A DNA stretch of 64,000 nt, taken from the NCBI RefSeq assembly GCF_027409185.1, contig NC_084468.1:54685001-54749000 (forward strand), given 5' to 3'. The notes beneath the pieces were generated by a model. It had not been told where the DNA came from, did no database searches, and saw only the letters and a list, made by a program, of their open reading frames with translations. Made by a program: the position numbers and the translations under genes. Below are positions 1 to 11,211 of this stretch, in pieces. How positions within the stretch are numbered: position 1 is the first letter of the stretch; the number at the start of each line of letters is the position of its first letter. The stretch is from Cynocephalus volans (taxonomy: Eukaryota > Chordata > Mammalia > Dermoptera > Cynocephalidae).

Positions 1-241
1 TTATATACGAGGACACAGAGGTCCAATAATTGTCTTGTTGAAGAACAACATTATTTAACTGAAATTAAAATTCTGCCTTCTAGTTCAGTGTTTTTTCCTA
101 ATTCCAGGGTTGCCTGTAATTAAGAATCGGATACGTAAGCATGAAGTAGAAAGTATTTTAAACTGAAGAACACCACCACTAAACTCTTGCTGAAATTACC
201 TCAATTTTTTTTCAAATAAGGTAGAATCTGCTTGGAATACA

Positions 242-243
<2 letters not shown>

Positions 244-305
<62 letters not shown>
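244..305. repeat. (TA)n-(GA)n compound microsatellite
   Basis: A run of TA dinucleotides passes directly into a run of GA dinucleotides. The preceding 243 bases are AT-rich with nothing recognisable. Confidence 0.95.
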
Positions 306-310
<5 letters not shown>

Positions 311-603
311 TTTCAAGGTTTTCCCACAGACATAAATCATTTAATAAAACAAGGTGGGATTAGTTATGTGGCTTTACTAGTTTCTCTTGGCAAAGAATAA
401 CACAGAAGGTGAAGTTTTTGTGCCATAGTAATATTTATTACTGGGGCATTGTAGTGCATGTTTAAGACAGTCCATTTGTTTAACTCAATACTCTATCAAT
501 GTTCTGACAAGCAAATTGTCTGTTGCTAGCAATATGGGATCAATAAATACTTTCATTAACAGCAAACAAACTACATATCCTGGCAGGACTTTAAAACCAA
601 AAG

Positions 604-604
<1 letters not shown>

Positions 605-655
<51 letters not shown>

Positions 656-662
656 GCACACA
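605..662. repeat. (CA)n-(CG)n compound microsatellite
   Basis: About 18 CA units are followed by eight CG units (641-656) and three more CA units. An uninterrupted CG run is unusual in methylated vertebrate DNA. The tract abuts the 5' edge of the following L1 fragment. Confidence 0.95.
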
Positions 663-1065
663 ATAGAATAATACTCTAAAAAAAAAAAATGAAATTCTGC
701 CATTTGGAGCCACATGGATGTACTTGGAGAAAATTACGTTTAGTGAAATAGCCAGACACAGCAAGAGAAATACTTCATGTATTCACTCATAAGTGGGAGC
801 TAAGTCACAAAGAAATAAAGACCATGATAAAACACTGAATTTTCAGGAGAGAACAGACATATAGTTAATAGTGGTAAGAAAGGGGGAGGGGGATGGGAGA
901 TGGGTAGTAACTGGATAAGGGACACAAAAAGTAATTATGATTTGTAATGCTAATAATATTGATTTGATCATCACATATGGTAGAGACATACTGATAGTCA
1001 ACTCTGTATCCCATAAATATGTATAAATAAAAATAATAAACAAGTAAATAAAAGCTTTAAATATA
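663..1065 (+). mobile_element. 5'-truncated L1, end of ORF2 plus 3'UTR
   Basis: The sequence follows the last codons of L1 ORF2 (the stretch coding NEILPFAATWM-like residues, then the segment before 'CTCATAAGTGGGAGCTAA') and continues into the purine-rich 3'UTR with a G-rich block at 877-890. It ends in an AATAAA-rich tail near 1020-1065. Several small gaps and substitutions mark an old copy. No target duplication was found. Confidence 0.85.
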
Positions 1066-1229
1066 AAACCAAAAGAAAATGGACATAAAGAATGAGTAAA
1101 GGCAATGCTCAGTAAATGACTTGGAAACAAACTATGGAGGTTAAAGGGGAAAATTGAAGCCTATATGGCTAAAGGCCTGGGAGTATATCAATTGGCAGAC
1201 TTAAGTGGGAATTAATAGAAAAGTTATTA

Positions 1230-1345
1230 GTATTACTGAGCATTTATTATGTGCCAAGTGCTTCAGCACATGAATCCAATTTTGTTTATTCTGATAAATT
1301 TACCATAAATTTGGTATTTTAATTCCCATTTTTGTAAATGAAAAA
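1230..1345 (-). repeat. MIR SINE fragment
   Basis: The segment 'TATGTGCCAAGTGCTT' and the following 'CCCATTTTTGTAAATGAAA' match the core and tail of MIR in reverse orientation. It is heavily diverged, as expected for this ancient family. Confidence 0.7.
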
Positions 1346-1975
1346 TTCAAAAATAATATTAATGTAAATATTTTATGTGCTGGTTATAAGGACACTTAAA
1401 ACTCCACTCAGGCTTTATCTTTGGTGGATGCTATAAATTAAAGTTCAGCGACTGAGCACGTTTAGGGAAGAAAAAAATGACGACCACTGCATTCTAATTT
1501 AAGACAAGTTTTAATATGAATTTCTGTTAGATTCACAAACACCTTATATTCTGTCCAGGCACATCCTTTCTTTCTCAAATAAAAATCAAATCTGAAGCAG
1601 AAATTCTCTGCAAATTAAAGATCCACTTTTCATGCAGTGTTAAAAAAAAGAAAAGAAAAAGAAAAGAAAGAAAACCTGTAAACCTTTTGTATTTAAGATA
1701 TCTTTAGATATTTTTAAAGTTTCTCCTGGAACTGGACATATGCAAAAATTATTATTTTGGTAAAATTAGCTCAAAAAATAAACAGTACTAAAAATTGCTC
1801 AGAAATGTAAGCTTTGAGCATAATAAAATCTCATTTTTTCAAAGATTTATTTACAAATGTGTGAAATCAATTGTGAAAGAATTGAATTTATGCTTGCCTT
1901 TCTAGGTAGCTGTGTTTAGGAGATTGATGGGGCCTAACATTCACATTAGTAATATTGATGGATGGATGGAGAAAG

Positions 1976-2008
<33 letters not shown>

Positions 2009-2489
2009 AAATGCATAGGCATTATACTTTCTGATAATATTAATTTATATAACATTTTGCATTCAATAATAATGACATGTATATAACCTTGACAAAATGA
2101 AAAGGCATTAAATTCTCAGCAGAGAAATGGCAACTATAAAAAAATTTAAATGAAAATTTTAATGTTTGAAAAACAAATATCTCAAATTTAGTAAACAATT
2201 TATGTGTGGCTTAAATAACAAAATGGAGAGTGTATAAAAGTGATAGTAACTAGAAAAATAAATCAATAAACATTACTCAGTATAAAGACTGGAGACTAGA
2301 GATTTTAAAAATTAATTCAGACTCGGCAACCTGTGGGACAATAACCAACAATCTACCATTCATGTCATTGTAGTCCTCAGATTTCCCAGAAAGGGAAGGA
2401 AATTGACACCAACAAATTTCCAAATTTAGTAAACGAAAAATATATGAATTTAAGAAGCTCAATAAATAACTTTATGGAAAAAAATATTA
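1346..2489. other. No gene; AT-rich unclassified DNA
   Basis: This stretch holds an A/G-rich tract near 1644-1675, a GATG run at 1956-1970 joined to a TA microsatellite at about 1974-2000, and otherwise AT-rich sequence with no recognised family or coding signal. Confidence 0.6.
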
Positions 2490-3009
2490 AAAAATCATAC
2501 AAAGACTTATTGTAACCAAACTATTAATAAACAAAGGTAAAGAGCAATCTGAAAATAAGAGAATTATAAAATATTGCATATGGTAAAAAATAATTTGAAT
2601 GATAGTGGATTTCTCTTCAGAAACATGAAAGGCAGAAGAGTAACTTTAAAATACTCAAAGAAAAAAATTATTAACTAAGCATTTTATATGAAGAAATAAA
2701 GAAAGTAACAGAAATGGGAATATTAGGGTACATACAACCAATTAATGTTATTTTAAATTCTGTAATGTATGTATAACAGTTTAAAGTAAAATTATAAATT
2801 TGGTGAAGATTTATTTTAAGTCCATGTAGAATATATTATTGAAATAGCATAAAGAGGGAAATTAAAGGAACCCACATGACTGTAATAATTTCACATTTTA
2901 CTTGAAGCAATAAGGCTAGACAAGAATTTTATTGTACATGTTGTAATTCCTGTAACAAACTTGTAAAAAAGGATGAACAAGAATAATAGCCACAAAATAT
3001 TTTTTAAAT

Positions 3010-3354
3010 ATTTGTTTTCTGTTGTACTGACTGTTTTTCCCCTCTGTTTTCACTTTCCTGCCTAAATTTGGATCATTTAAATGTTTTTAATATTAGATAT
3101 TAATTTTTTTTTTTTTTTTTTTTTTGTCTTTTTCGTGACCGGTACTCAGCCAGTAAGAGCACCGGCCATTCCTATATAGGATCCGAACCCACGGCAGGAG
3201 CTTCGCTGCACTCCCAGCGCCGCACTCTCCCAGTGCGCCATGGGGTCGGCCCTTAGATATTAAATTTAAATACAATATTAAAAACATTTAAATGATCCAA
3301 ATTTAGGCAGGAAAGTGAAAACGGGAAAAACAGTCAGTATAACAGAAAACAAAT
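3010..3354. repeat. Long inverted repeat (palindrome) with a SINE at its centre
   Basis: The left arm, 3010-3094, is the reverse complement of 3274-3354. Only one substitution and one 4-base indel separate arms of about 81-85 bases. Without the SINE and one copy of its target duplication, the spacer would be about 20 bases, so the DNA was once a near-perfect fold-back. Confidence 0.9.
3104..3252 (-). mobile_element. tRNA-derived SINE, dimer-like, with poly(A) tail
   Basis: Read on the minus strand it has a tRNA-like head with a box A (TGGCGCACTGGGAG) and a box B (GGTTCGGATCC). A 12-base palindrome TCCTATATAGGA follows, then a short second unit beginning GGCCGGTG and ending TACCGGTCACG, then an A-rich tail. 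The 11-base target duplication TTAGATATTAA flanks it at 3093-3103 and 3253-3263, so the insertion is well defined. It is the same family as the copy at 31.1 kb. The family is probably lineage specific; I do not know its official name. Confidence 0.88.
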
Positions 3355-4490
3355 AGTAAAATGGTATACCTAATCTAGGTATATCAGTACTACATTAAAT
3401 AAAAATTATCTACACACATAAACTAAAAGACAGAGATTTTCATGTTATATAAAAATGATCTACAGGTATATATTGTGTATAAGAGACCAACTTTAAATAT
3501 AGGGACATAAATTGGTAAAAGTAAAGGAGTGTGTGGATAGATAGAGGTAGATAGGTATAGATATAGATATGTATGTACTTATGGATATATACTTATATAC
3601 AACAGAATATAATCTTAAATATAATGGAAATTAGTATATTAATATTAGACAATGTGGACTTCAAAACAAGGTATATTACCAGTTAAAAAGAATTACATTG
3701 CATAATGTTAGGACAATCAACTCACAAAAGATATAACCTAACAAAAAAGTCAGCTTCAAATATATGAATAATAAAAAATGCTAGAACTGAAAAGTGAAAT
3801 AGGCAAATATGGAATTATCATTGCAGACTTCAACAGTTCTTCCTCAGCAATTAATAAATCAAGTAAAGAGAAACTTGGCAAAGAAAACTGAAAACCTAAA
3901 AAGCACTATCAACAAATTTAAGCTATTTGACCTTCACAGGGTGAATGACACCAAATAACAAAATATTGTTCTTTAAAATGTTCAACAGCATTAATAAAAC
4001 TCCAGCTTAAATGATCAACAAAAGAGAGAAAACATCAATTATCAATGCAATGAAAGAAAGCATGAATATCACAACAAAGCCCAGAAAAATTTTAAAAATT
4101 AAAGAAATATAGTGAACAACAGTGTGCCCATCAATTTAACAAATTAGAAGAAATGAAACAATTTCTAGAGAGACACAAATTACCAAATTTCACTCAAGAA
4201 AAATCAGATAGCTTCAACCCCCATTCATGTTAAAAACTCTCAGTAAACTAGTAATAAAGGGAAACTTCCTTAACTTAATAAAGAATAACTACAAAAAACT
4301 TACAGCCAGCATCATATTTAATGATGAGAAATCAGAAGTTTTTCATTAAAATCAGGAAAAAAAGCAAGGATGTCGTCTCTCATAATTCTTTCCAACATAA
4401 TACCAAAGGCCTAATTAATACAATAATATGAGAAAGATAAATAAAAGTATACAGATTGGAATACAGATTGGAAAGGAAGAAATAAAATCA

Positions 4491-4501
4491 CCCCCCCCCC
4501 C
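4491..4501. repeat. Poly(C) tract of 11 bases
   Basis: An uninterrupted homopolymer within the L1M reverse-transcriptase remnant, just where the YADD-coding segment would begin. It could be a real expansion or an assembly-sensitive site. Confidence 0.95.
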
Positions 4502-5139
4502 AGATGACATGACTGTGTATGTAGAAAATGCAAAAGAATGGAAAAAAATCCTCTTGGAACTAATAAGAAACTAATAAGAAACTGGTTAATATACAAAAGC
4601 CAATTGCTTTCCTATATATCAATGATGTACAAGTGAAATTTGAAATTAGAAACACAATACAATTTACATTAGCACCCTAAGAAATGAAATACTTAGGTAT
4701 AAATATAAAAAAATATGTACACAATTTGTCTAAGAAAACTATAAATCTCTAATGATCAAGATCAAAGAAGAACTAACTAAATAAATAGATATTCCCTGTT
4801 TATGGTTAGGAAAACTCAATATTGTCAAAATGTCAGATGACTGCTTTCCAAGATTTGAGGATGAACAGAGTGGTTGAATTCAAAAGGGCAGCCTAACAAT
4901 TTTTTGGCACAATGGAACTTGTACACTGTGTGCCCCAAATTAGAAACTATTAATTTTTAACGCATCAGTATCTTATATTATGTAGAAAACAAAATTTAGA
5001 GTTACAAACCAAAGTTACAATAATCCTAGCTTTTGACTAATACATTAATAATTTTTAAAAAGTATTAGTTTCTTACATCATGTAGAAACAAAAAAAATAA
5101 AGTTACAAACTGTTGTTACAATAATTGTGTGAGATTGAT

Positions 5140-5620
5140 AATTGTTCATGTATTTACATTTATTGAGATCTTTATTTTTCACTCAGCTTTGGGTTACCTT
5201 TTAGTGTTCTTTCATTTCAACATGCAGGACTCTAAGCTTTGTTGCAGGGCATGTCTTGTTGTAGCAAACATTTTCTGTTTTTGTTTATCTGGGAATGCCT
5301 TAGCTTCTCCTTGACTTTTGAGGGACACATTTGCGGGATATAGATTCTAGACTTTTTTTTTTTTTTTTTACTCTCTTTAGTACTTTGAATGTATTGGCCC
5401 ACTGCCTTCTGGCTTTCAAAGTTTCTAATAAGACTCCTTTGTATGTAAGGAAGCAATTCTCTCTTGCTGTATTCAAGATTCTCTCTTTGTCTTTGGCATT
5501 TGATACCTTCCTACAATTTGTCTCAGTGTGGATCTCTTTGAGCTCATTCTTCTTGTTCATTGAGCTCCTTGGCTTTTTTATTTATCCATTTCATCATATT
5601 TTTGAATTACAATTTTATTA
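5140..5620 (-). mobile_element. L1M fragment, region upstream of ORF2
   Basis: The plus strand carries the familiar reverse complement of old L1M sequence: 'CCCACTGCCTTCTGGC', then 'AAGATTCTCTCTTTGTCTTTGGC', then 'GTGTGGATCTCTTTGAG'. A T17 run at 5353-5369 breaks it. No frame is intact. It lies in the opposite orientation to the L1M copy ending near 4.93 kb, so it is a separate insertion or a rearranged part. Confidence 0.8.
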
Positions 5621-7351
5621 AATGGTGTTGGGTTTTAAACTGCATTTCTTTGATTATTTGTAAGTTTAAATATATTTCCATTTATCTCATTAATTTTGTT
5701 TTGAATTTAAAAATAGTTTTTCTGTACTTCACAAAACCTTTTCGTTCAGTGGATTAAAGGGAGAAGTAATCAATTCAGGACTTTGTAGTTCCTAATGCAC
5801 ATGTATTTTGCCCATAAAACCATGTGTGAATCTTGCCTTTACATTTCCCCCATCATTTTTAGGGGAAAAAAATCAACTTACACGTCCAGGAAATGGAAGG
5901 TTTAAGACTCAGAAAAATACACAATGCAAACAAACCTGCTGTAATGTAATGTTGATTTAATAATCAGTGACAGACTAGAAGTATCTGTAAATTTATTTAA
6001 CATTTTAATTCCCACATTACTTGTTTCTGAATGTAAATGCTGAATTAGAAATTGTATTGATGTGTAATTTTGATTTAATATTGCCTAACACTTTCAGTTC
6101 AATACTGCAAACATTTATTAGTATTTTTCAAAATTTTAGCAAACTGCCTAGTATATTTTCAGCCCATTAGTTTATTTTTACAACTCCACAAATGACTTCT
6201 CCTTTGTCTGCTTTCCTTTCTGCTTCTGTAATTGCTTCTCTGTGTTATAAGTAGTCCAAAGATAGTATATGTCAATGAAATATTTGAGTGCTCTGAGAAA
6301 TAGCACTGTATTTTCATTTGCAAAGTATTTCTAAAAAATGATGTTGACAGTGTTTTTCACGGGCAAACTTCTTGCCATCATGTTTTATAATGCATTATTC
6401 ACAAATAGTAGTGTGGAAACTCTGTAATCATTCATTATACTCACTCTAACAATGTAAAAATTTTAAGCTATTTTCTCACATGATATATTTCAATAATCCT
6501 CAGTACCTGAAACTGCTTGCTTTGCTCAGCATTTCCTAGTAGCCTATTGCTTTTGTCCAGATTTAGCATCCCTACATGAACTGAGTCCAAGCAAATGGAA
6601 GTGATCAGTTCCCTAAATACCAACTGAATGAAAGTCCAGTTGTCCATCTTTTAAAATTGAACTTTTCCACATGTAGCAATTGCCATGAAAAATTATGAAT
6701 CTGAATTACATTATCATAGGATAGAAACTGATTTCACATCAACAACTCTAGATTCAACATTCCTATTTGAAAGAAAGAAAAAAAAAAGGAAGACCACTAA
6801 AATTGAATTCTTGCAGTTATCTCTCGTCACTGCAGATGCAAGGATTACTAAAACTTAATCCCTGCCTTAGGAAATGCACAGGATAATCTGTCTACTAAGG
6901 CAGGATACACTATCTACTAAGGCAGGCAGAAAAGAACAGGATATATGGTATATAAACTGCTATATCACAGTATATCTGAATGTAATAGAGTATAACAGTA
7001 TATTTGGAATCCTAGAAGAAGCAATAATGATAACCTGCCAGAAAAGAAGAGAAAAAGAAACAGTCATGTTAGTGAAAGTTTTATAGGGAAGTTAACAATT
7101 AGCTTATCTTTAAAGATAATTTCGTAGCTTTTTAGTTTTGCAGAAAACTAAACTTTAGGGATAAACACAAACACAACACACACACACACACACACACACA
7201 CGAACAGTTAATTGCAATGAAGTCTGATAAAAGTTGAATTAAACAAATGTCTTCAAGGAAGATTTTGGATATTAAAATTCGGCCCCATATTTTGCTGTTC
7301 AGATGGCTCAGAGACAGGTGTTACCAAAAGGTAGAGAATTAATTTTGCTTT
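5621..7351. other. No gene; unclassified DNA
   Basis: No family is recognised here. A 17-base unit, CTACTAAGGCAGGATAC-like, is repeated in tandem at about 6890-6925. A (CA)n microsatellite occupies 7176-7202. Otherwise the DNA is AT-rich and apparently single copy. Confidence 0.55.
7176..7202. repeat. (CA)n microsatellite
   Basis: About 13 uninterrupted CA units. Confidence 0.95.
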
Positions 7352-7804
7352 TGAGGCACTCATACTTATCTGGCTTTGTCCTGCCTGGCTTTGGCCATTA
7401 GGCACCCATGCTGTGCCACACTATGCTGTGCCACACTATGCTGTAACCAAGACCCTCGCCTGGATATCATACAGACCCAGCTGCAGCTGCACTCCTGCCT
7501 TGTTTCACACTGCAGTTGACACACACTGCTGTAACAGAATTTTCCCTTCTGCTTCCCTTGCTGTAATTTTCCACCCTGAGACAGAGTCATAACCACAGAA
7601 GATCATAAGATCACCCCTCTCGCCCGGTTGCAAAAAACCTGGAAATGCTGTAATATAATAATAACAGCCCTGCTGCATTCGGGGTTCAGTCTTCGTGACT
7701 ACAGTCCTCTGGACTAATGCCAGCATCAATAAACTCTTTTTTCCTGTTTTAAGCCTCAGTGTTTCCTGCCTCTCCCTGCGATTTCACAGCAGCCCACCGC
7801 AACA
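7352..7804 (+). mobile_element. Solo LTR, ERV1-type
   Basis: A 453-base block begins TGAGGCAC and ends CCGCAACA (TG...CA). It is flanked on both sides by the 4-base sequence CTTT (7348-7351 and 7805-7808), the duplication length typical of gammaretrovirus-like (ERV1) integration. AATAAA at about 7726 is followed by a T-rich stretch and then CTCTCCCTGCGATTTCACAG near the 3' end, which is how ERV1 R/U5 regions look. The block is much more GC-rich than its surroundings. No internal viral sequence adjoins it, so it is a solo LTR formed by LTR-LTR recombination. The family name is unknown to me. Confidence 0.82.
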
Positions 7805-9508
7805 CTTTCATTTAAATTTATCTTAAATTTACATGTTAATTGAGTTTGAAGTGCTTAACAAATAGTGACAAATAATTATAGTCAGGGTCTTAACATACAA
7901 AAGTGTATTTGTACCTATTTACCTGTAATACAACACTTATTATAATCAGAGGTGTGGGAAATTAGTTGGCAGGAGGAAGCTATTATTTAAAACAAAATAT
8001 GTAAAATCATAAAATAGCTGAGAAAATAATTTGCTTTCATTCATTTTTGTTTTGTTTTGCTGTTTGTGGTGGTGAAACCTTTTTGGATAGTATTAAAGTT
8101 ACAACATTAATACTAGAGATATGTATATTCTAGATATGTATATTCTAGATATGTATATGTAGAGATTATGTATATTCTAATGATGTGTACAAGAAATTAA
8201 TAAACAGAAGATTTTCTGGACCAACAAAGGATATGCTGGTGGAAAGGTGGAAATGCTCCAGTAGATGTAAGAGCCTAGAGTGTGCGGGAATGAGAAATTA
8301 AGCTCTAATCAAGATCTGCTGCTGTTATAGAATGACTTTATACACTGACATCTCAGTTTTCATCACAATGTAAAAATCAGTTTGGCAGGATAGACTATAG
8401 GAATCCGGAAAGTGGCCTGAGAACAGCATAGGTTATAGGAATGGAAATAACTTTTTGTTCATGGAGTTAAACGCCAAAATATAATTGCAAAATGGTACTA
8501 ACATAGAATTTCATCTTCACTGAGCCCTCAATGAGCCTGTTGGTGGTACTTATGAATTAGGTAGCTAAAGGAATTTTTCCAAGTAAAGACATCATGGCTC
8601 CTGATATATTCTCCCCATGAACTTTTAAGCACAATTTTTGATATGATTTTGAATAACTATTAAATACACATAGAAAAAACTTTAAAACTAAAATGATAGT
8701 AATCTTTCATTTTCTTATATACCTTGTAATTAATTTCAGGATAATTGAAAACAGTTTACTACTTTATAATTTCCAAATTATTATCCCTATAGTATTTAAA
8801 GTCTAAATTTACTAAAGTGTACTTTTAGAAGTCTAAATTTAGTAAATAAATGCTACTTTAAATACTAATTTAATCTGTATTAAATTTAGTATTTATATCT
8901 GAATTTTCAAATTATTATCCCTAGAATATGAAATAACTTACAGTAGCTTTACAGAAAAATCTTACACTTATAAAGTCTACAAGATAGTTTCAAAATAGAT
9001 TTATTGAAGTAAATGCTGATGGCTGTGTCTTGCAGAAGACAAAACTGTTACATATAGCAGACTGTGTTTAAAGATATGACACAAGAACAAGTAAGCTAAC
9101 ATTTTAATTTCAGACAATTGTTTATATCATTGACTCATATTATCTGTTTAGTTCTGACTTGTACTATATTTAAATATGTCTTTACTAAACTTATTTACTC
9201 TTTTATTATTTGTTTCTCCCTCTGTGGCAATTACCTGTGACATGTACACAGAGACCAAAGCCTATAGTTGGTTTTAGCCCTTAAGCAGTAAGAGAATAAT
9301 GTTTTAAGATATATTGACATATTTAAATGTGTTTATTTGTGTATTTATTTATTTATTTAACCTACTTAATTCCACAGTATATTCAAAATGATATAATAAA
9401 GAATATAATGATTTTTAAATAGTACTAGTTAGTAATATTACTAAAGAAAAATATTAGTGGGAGCATAAAAAATAATCCTTTGAAGCCTGAGTTAAACTTG
9501 CATTGATA
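7805..9508. other. No gene; unclassified AT-rich DNA with small repeats
   Basis: It contains three tandem copies of a 15-base unit TAGATATGTATATTC at about 8114-8160. Around 8770-8930 a cluster of direct and inverted copies of AAGTCTAAATTTA-type words lies between two copies of CAAATTATTATCCCTA. No transposon family or coding signal was recognised. Confidence 0.55.
8114..8160. repeat. Tandem 15-base repeat
   Basis: The unit TAGATATGTATATTC is repeated about three times with little change. Confidence 0.85.
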
Positions 9509-9649
9509 ACAACTATTAAAAAGCATTGACAGCCAAGCTGGGGATGCTAGAACTCAGGGGAAGAGGAGGAGTGCATGAAGGCTGAAGAAGCCACGATGAG
9601 GGAAAGAAAGGATCACTCCCACTATTTCGAAATCTGGCTGCTTTAAGAC
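9509..9649 (+). mobile_element. Isolated fragment of a lineage-specific L1 5'UTR
   Basis: All 141 bases align without gaps to the reverse complement of 17074-17214 (the 5'UTR of the L1 at 15.2-17.3 kb), with only three mismatches that I can count. There is no L1 3' end, poly(A) tail or coding sequence attached, so it is not an ordinary 5'-truncated L1. The plus strand here is L1 sense. Confidence 0.9.
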
Positions 9650-9718
9650 CTTTAACAAGTGGCTTGAAATATATATAAAAAGCATACAAAACAAGCACAC
9701 TGGAAAAGTAACTAAAAT

Positions 9719-9752
9719 GCATCACTTTCTCCCACAAATCAATCAATTTACA
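9719..9752 (+). mobile_element. Second short piece of the same L1 5'UTR, out of order
   Basis: This 34-base piece matches the reverse complement of about 17212-17242, apart from a 3-base insertion and one substitution. In the L1 it lies immediately upstream of the piece at 9509-9649; here it lies about 70 bases downstream, so the two blocks are permuted. Confidence 0.75.
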
Positions 9753-9754
9753 TT

Positions 9755-9850
9755 CTTATTTGTCACAGTAATCCTATAGGGTAGGTATTACTATTCCTTT
9801 GTTACCTATGAGGGACATATCTGTACTTAGCTAACTTATTTTTGTTATTA
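9755..9850 (-). repeat. MIR SINE fragment
   Basis: 'AATCCTATAGGGTAGGTATTACTATT' followed by a diverged 'GTTACCTATGAGGGAC' matches the MIR core in reverse orientation. Confidence 0.72.
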
Positions 9851-10204
9851 AATATTTAATCCTTATGTCACTTTTTTTCCCCAAGCCTATCCCTTTTCTC
9901 CCTTTTCACAGAATTATTTAGAGTTAATATTTGTAAATGAGTACTACCAGACTATATTTTAATTACTTTTTATAGAGATTACTTGTCTCTAATATTTGTA
10001 GACAAAGAAGTTGGTTAAAATCCACATGCAAGAATAAAACACAGAGAAAAATTCATTAATAATTCAAACATTTCTTGAGTAATAATCTCATACATTGTAC
10101 TAAGGTTTCAAGATAGGTAAAAAATCACATAGTAATGTTCTAAAAAATGTGCCTGGAAGAAACACTTTATTGACATTAATAGTATATTTCTAAAATAATG
10201 ATAA

Positions 10205-10400
10205 TAAAATTAGTAATGTCATAATTTACTTATTATGGACCAGTCATTGGACTAAGCTCATTACTATGATCGTTACTGTCCTCATTTTTCTGAGATCTAA
10301 AATTTCTGAAGTCTTATCAAATATCACAAATTTAATAAATATGAGAGTCCAATTTGAAGCCTGGATCTTTCTAACTCTAGTTCCATGACATTAACTACAA
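10205..10400 (-). repeat. Diverged MIR SINE
   Basis: Weak but ordered similarity to reverse MIR: a 'TATTATGGACCAGTCATTGG' core, then 'ATTTTTCTGAGATCT', and a 3' piece resembling the 'GAAGCCTGGATCTTTCTAACTC' tRNA-side half. Confidence 0.55.
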
Positions 10401-10444
10401 AGCAAATAAAGAGATATGCACATGATATCCAGGGGAAAAGGAGA

Positions 10445-10775
10445 AAATTGTAAAACTTACTGAAGGAGGAAAGGTTTGGAACAGATTTTCTGAAGACAAA
10501 CTTTGAGCTGGATCTTGGGTATCACGAATAGCTAGGATGAGATCCAGTGTGTTACAGGTAGGTACAATGCACAAACAAAAGCAGATGTATTAGAAATAGT
10601 GTCTTGCCATTGAGAAAATATAAGTGATTTTTCTATCTGCACAGGGAATTGATATAGTTATGGCCTGATTAAGGAGAGTCCTGCATACCAAAGTAACCAC
10701 CCTGATCTTAATTCTAATATTATTGGAGAACCACTAATAGCTTTAAATATGGAAGAGGTATGTCCAGGTTAGCAT
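10445..10775 (+). repeat. L2 LINE fragment
   Basis: 'GAAGACAAACTTTGAGCTGGATCTTG' and the following gene-body words (GGCCTGATTAAGG..., ACCACCCTGATCTT...) follow the L2 3' region in sense order. It is strongly diverged and carries no open frame. Confidence 0.62.
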
Positions 10776-11026
10776 TTGATGTATGTCATTCTATCTTGTT
10801 GCAAAAATATCTATATCAACTATGAGTCATTTTAACAATGCCCTAGAATGTGAAAGTTAATAAACACCAGAGAATATAAAAAGAAAAGCAATTTATGACA
10901 CACTTTTAGAAAATAAGTTTTGAGATGTATTTTGAGACTATAATTTATACCTCTATGAAAAAGTTCATTTCAGGGTTTACTGATTACTGACAGTGTGATT
11001 GCAAACAAGTCAAATATCCTATATGT

Positions 11027-11211
11027 CATGGATTCTCAATGTTGGCACTATTAACATTTTTAAATGAATAACTCATTACCTGTGTGTGGAATGGCTGCAG
11101 GGAAGTATATCCTGGGCATTGTAGAATGTAGAATGTAGCAGCATTCCTGGTTTTGTCTCCAGATATAGCAAAATGTCTTCTAGGGGTATCACTCCCAGTT
11201 AAGAACCACTG
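11027..11211 (-). mobile_element. MER5A, non-autonomous hAT-Charlie DNA transposon
   Basis: The left end (GGATTCTCAATGTTGGCAC) and the right end (CCCAGTTAAGAACCACTG) are the diverged terminal inverted repeats. Between them are the words for 'ATTGTAGAATGT' and 'GTCTCCAGATATAGC' typical of MER5A read in reverse. The 8-base target duplication is no longer clear. Confidence 0.82.

Larger units (their letters stand above)
2490..4930 (+). mobile_element. Old L1M copy, 5' region through reverse-transcriptase part, decayed
   Basis: Blocks at 2620-2700 resemble the region upstream of ORF2 in old L1M elements. Blocks at 3490-3960 match the endonuclease domain of ORF2 (segments coding for 'DFK...ITS' and 'IIIADFNS'-like residues). 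Blocks at 4060-4860 match the reverse-transcriptase domain in order, including the stretch before the YADD-type motif, where an 11-base C run now lies (4491-4501). All frames are broken by stops and indels, so this is a fossil. A palindrome and a SINE interrupt it near 3.0-3.35 kb. Confidence 0.75.

Noticed and set aside
485..715. A 76-codon frame rich in Cys-Val and Ala-Arg
   Set aside because: It is the translation of the CA/CG microsatellite and flanking L1 DNA and has no protein-like composition.
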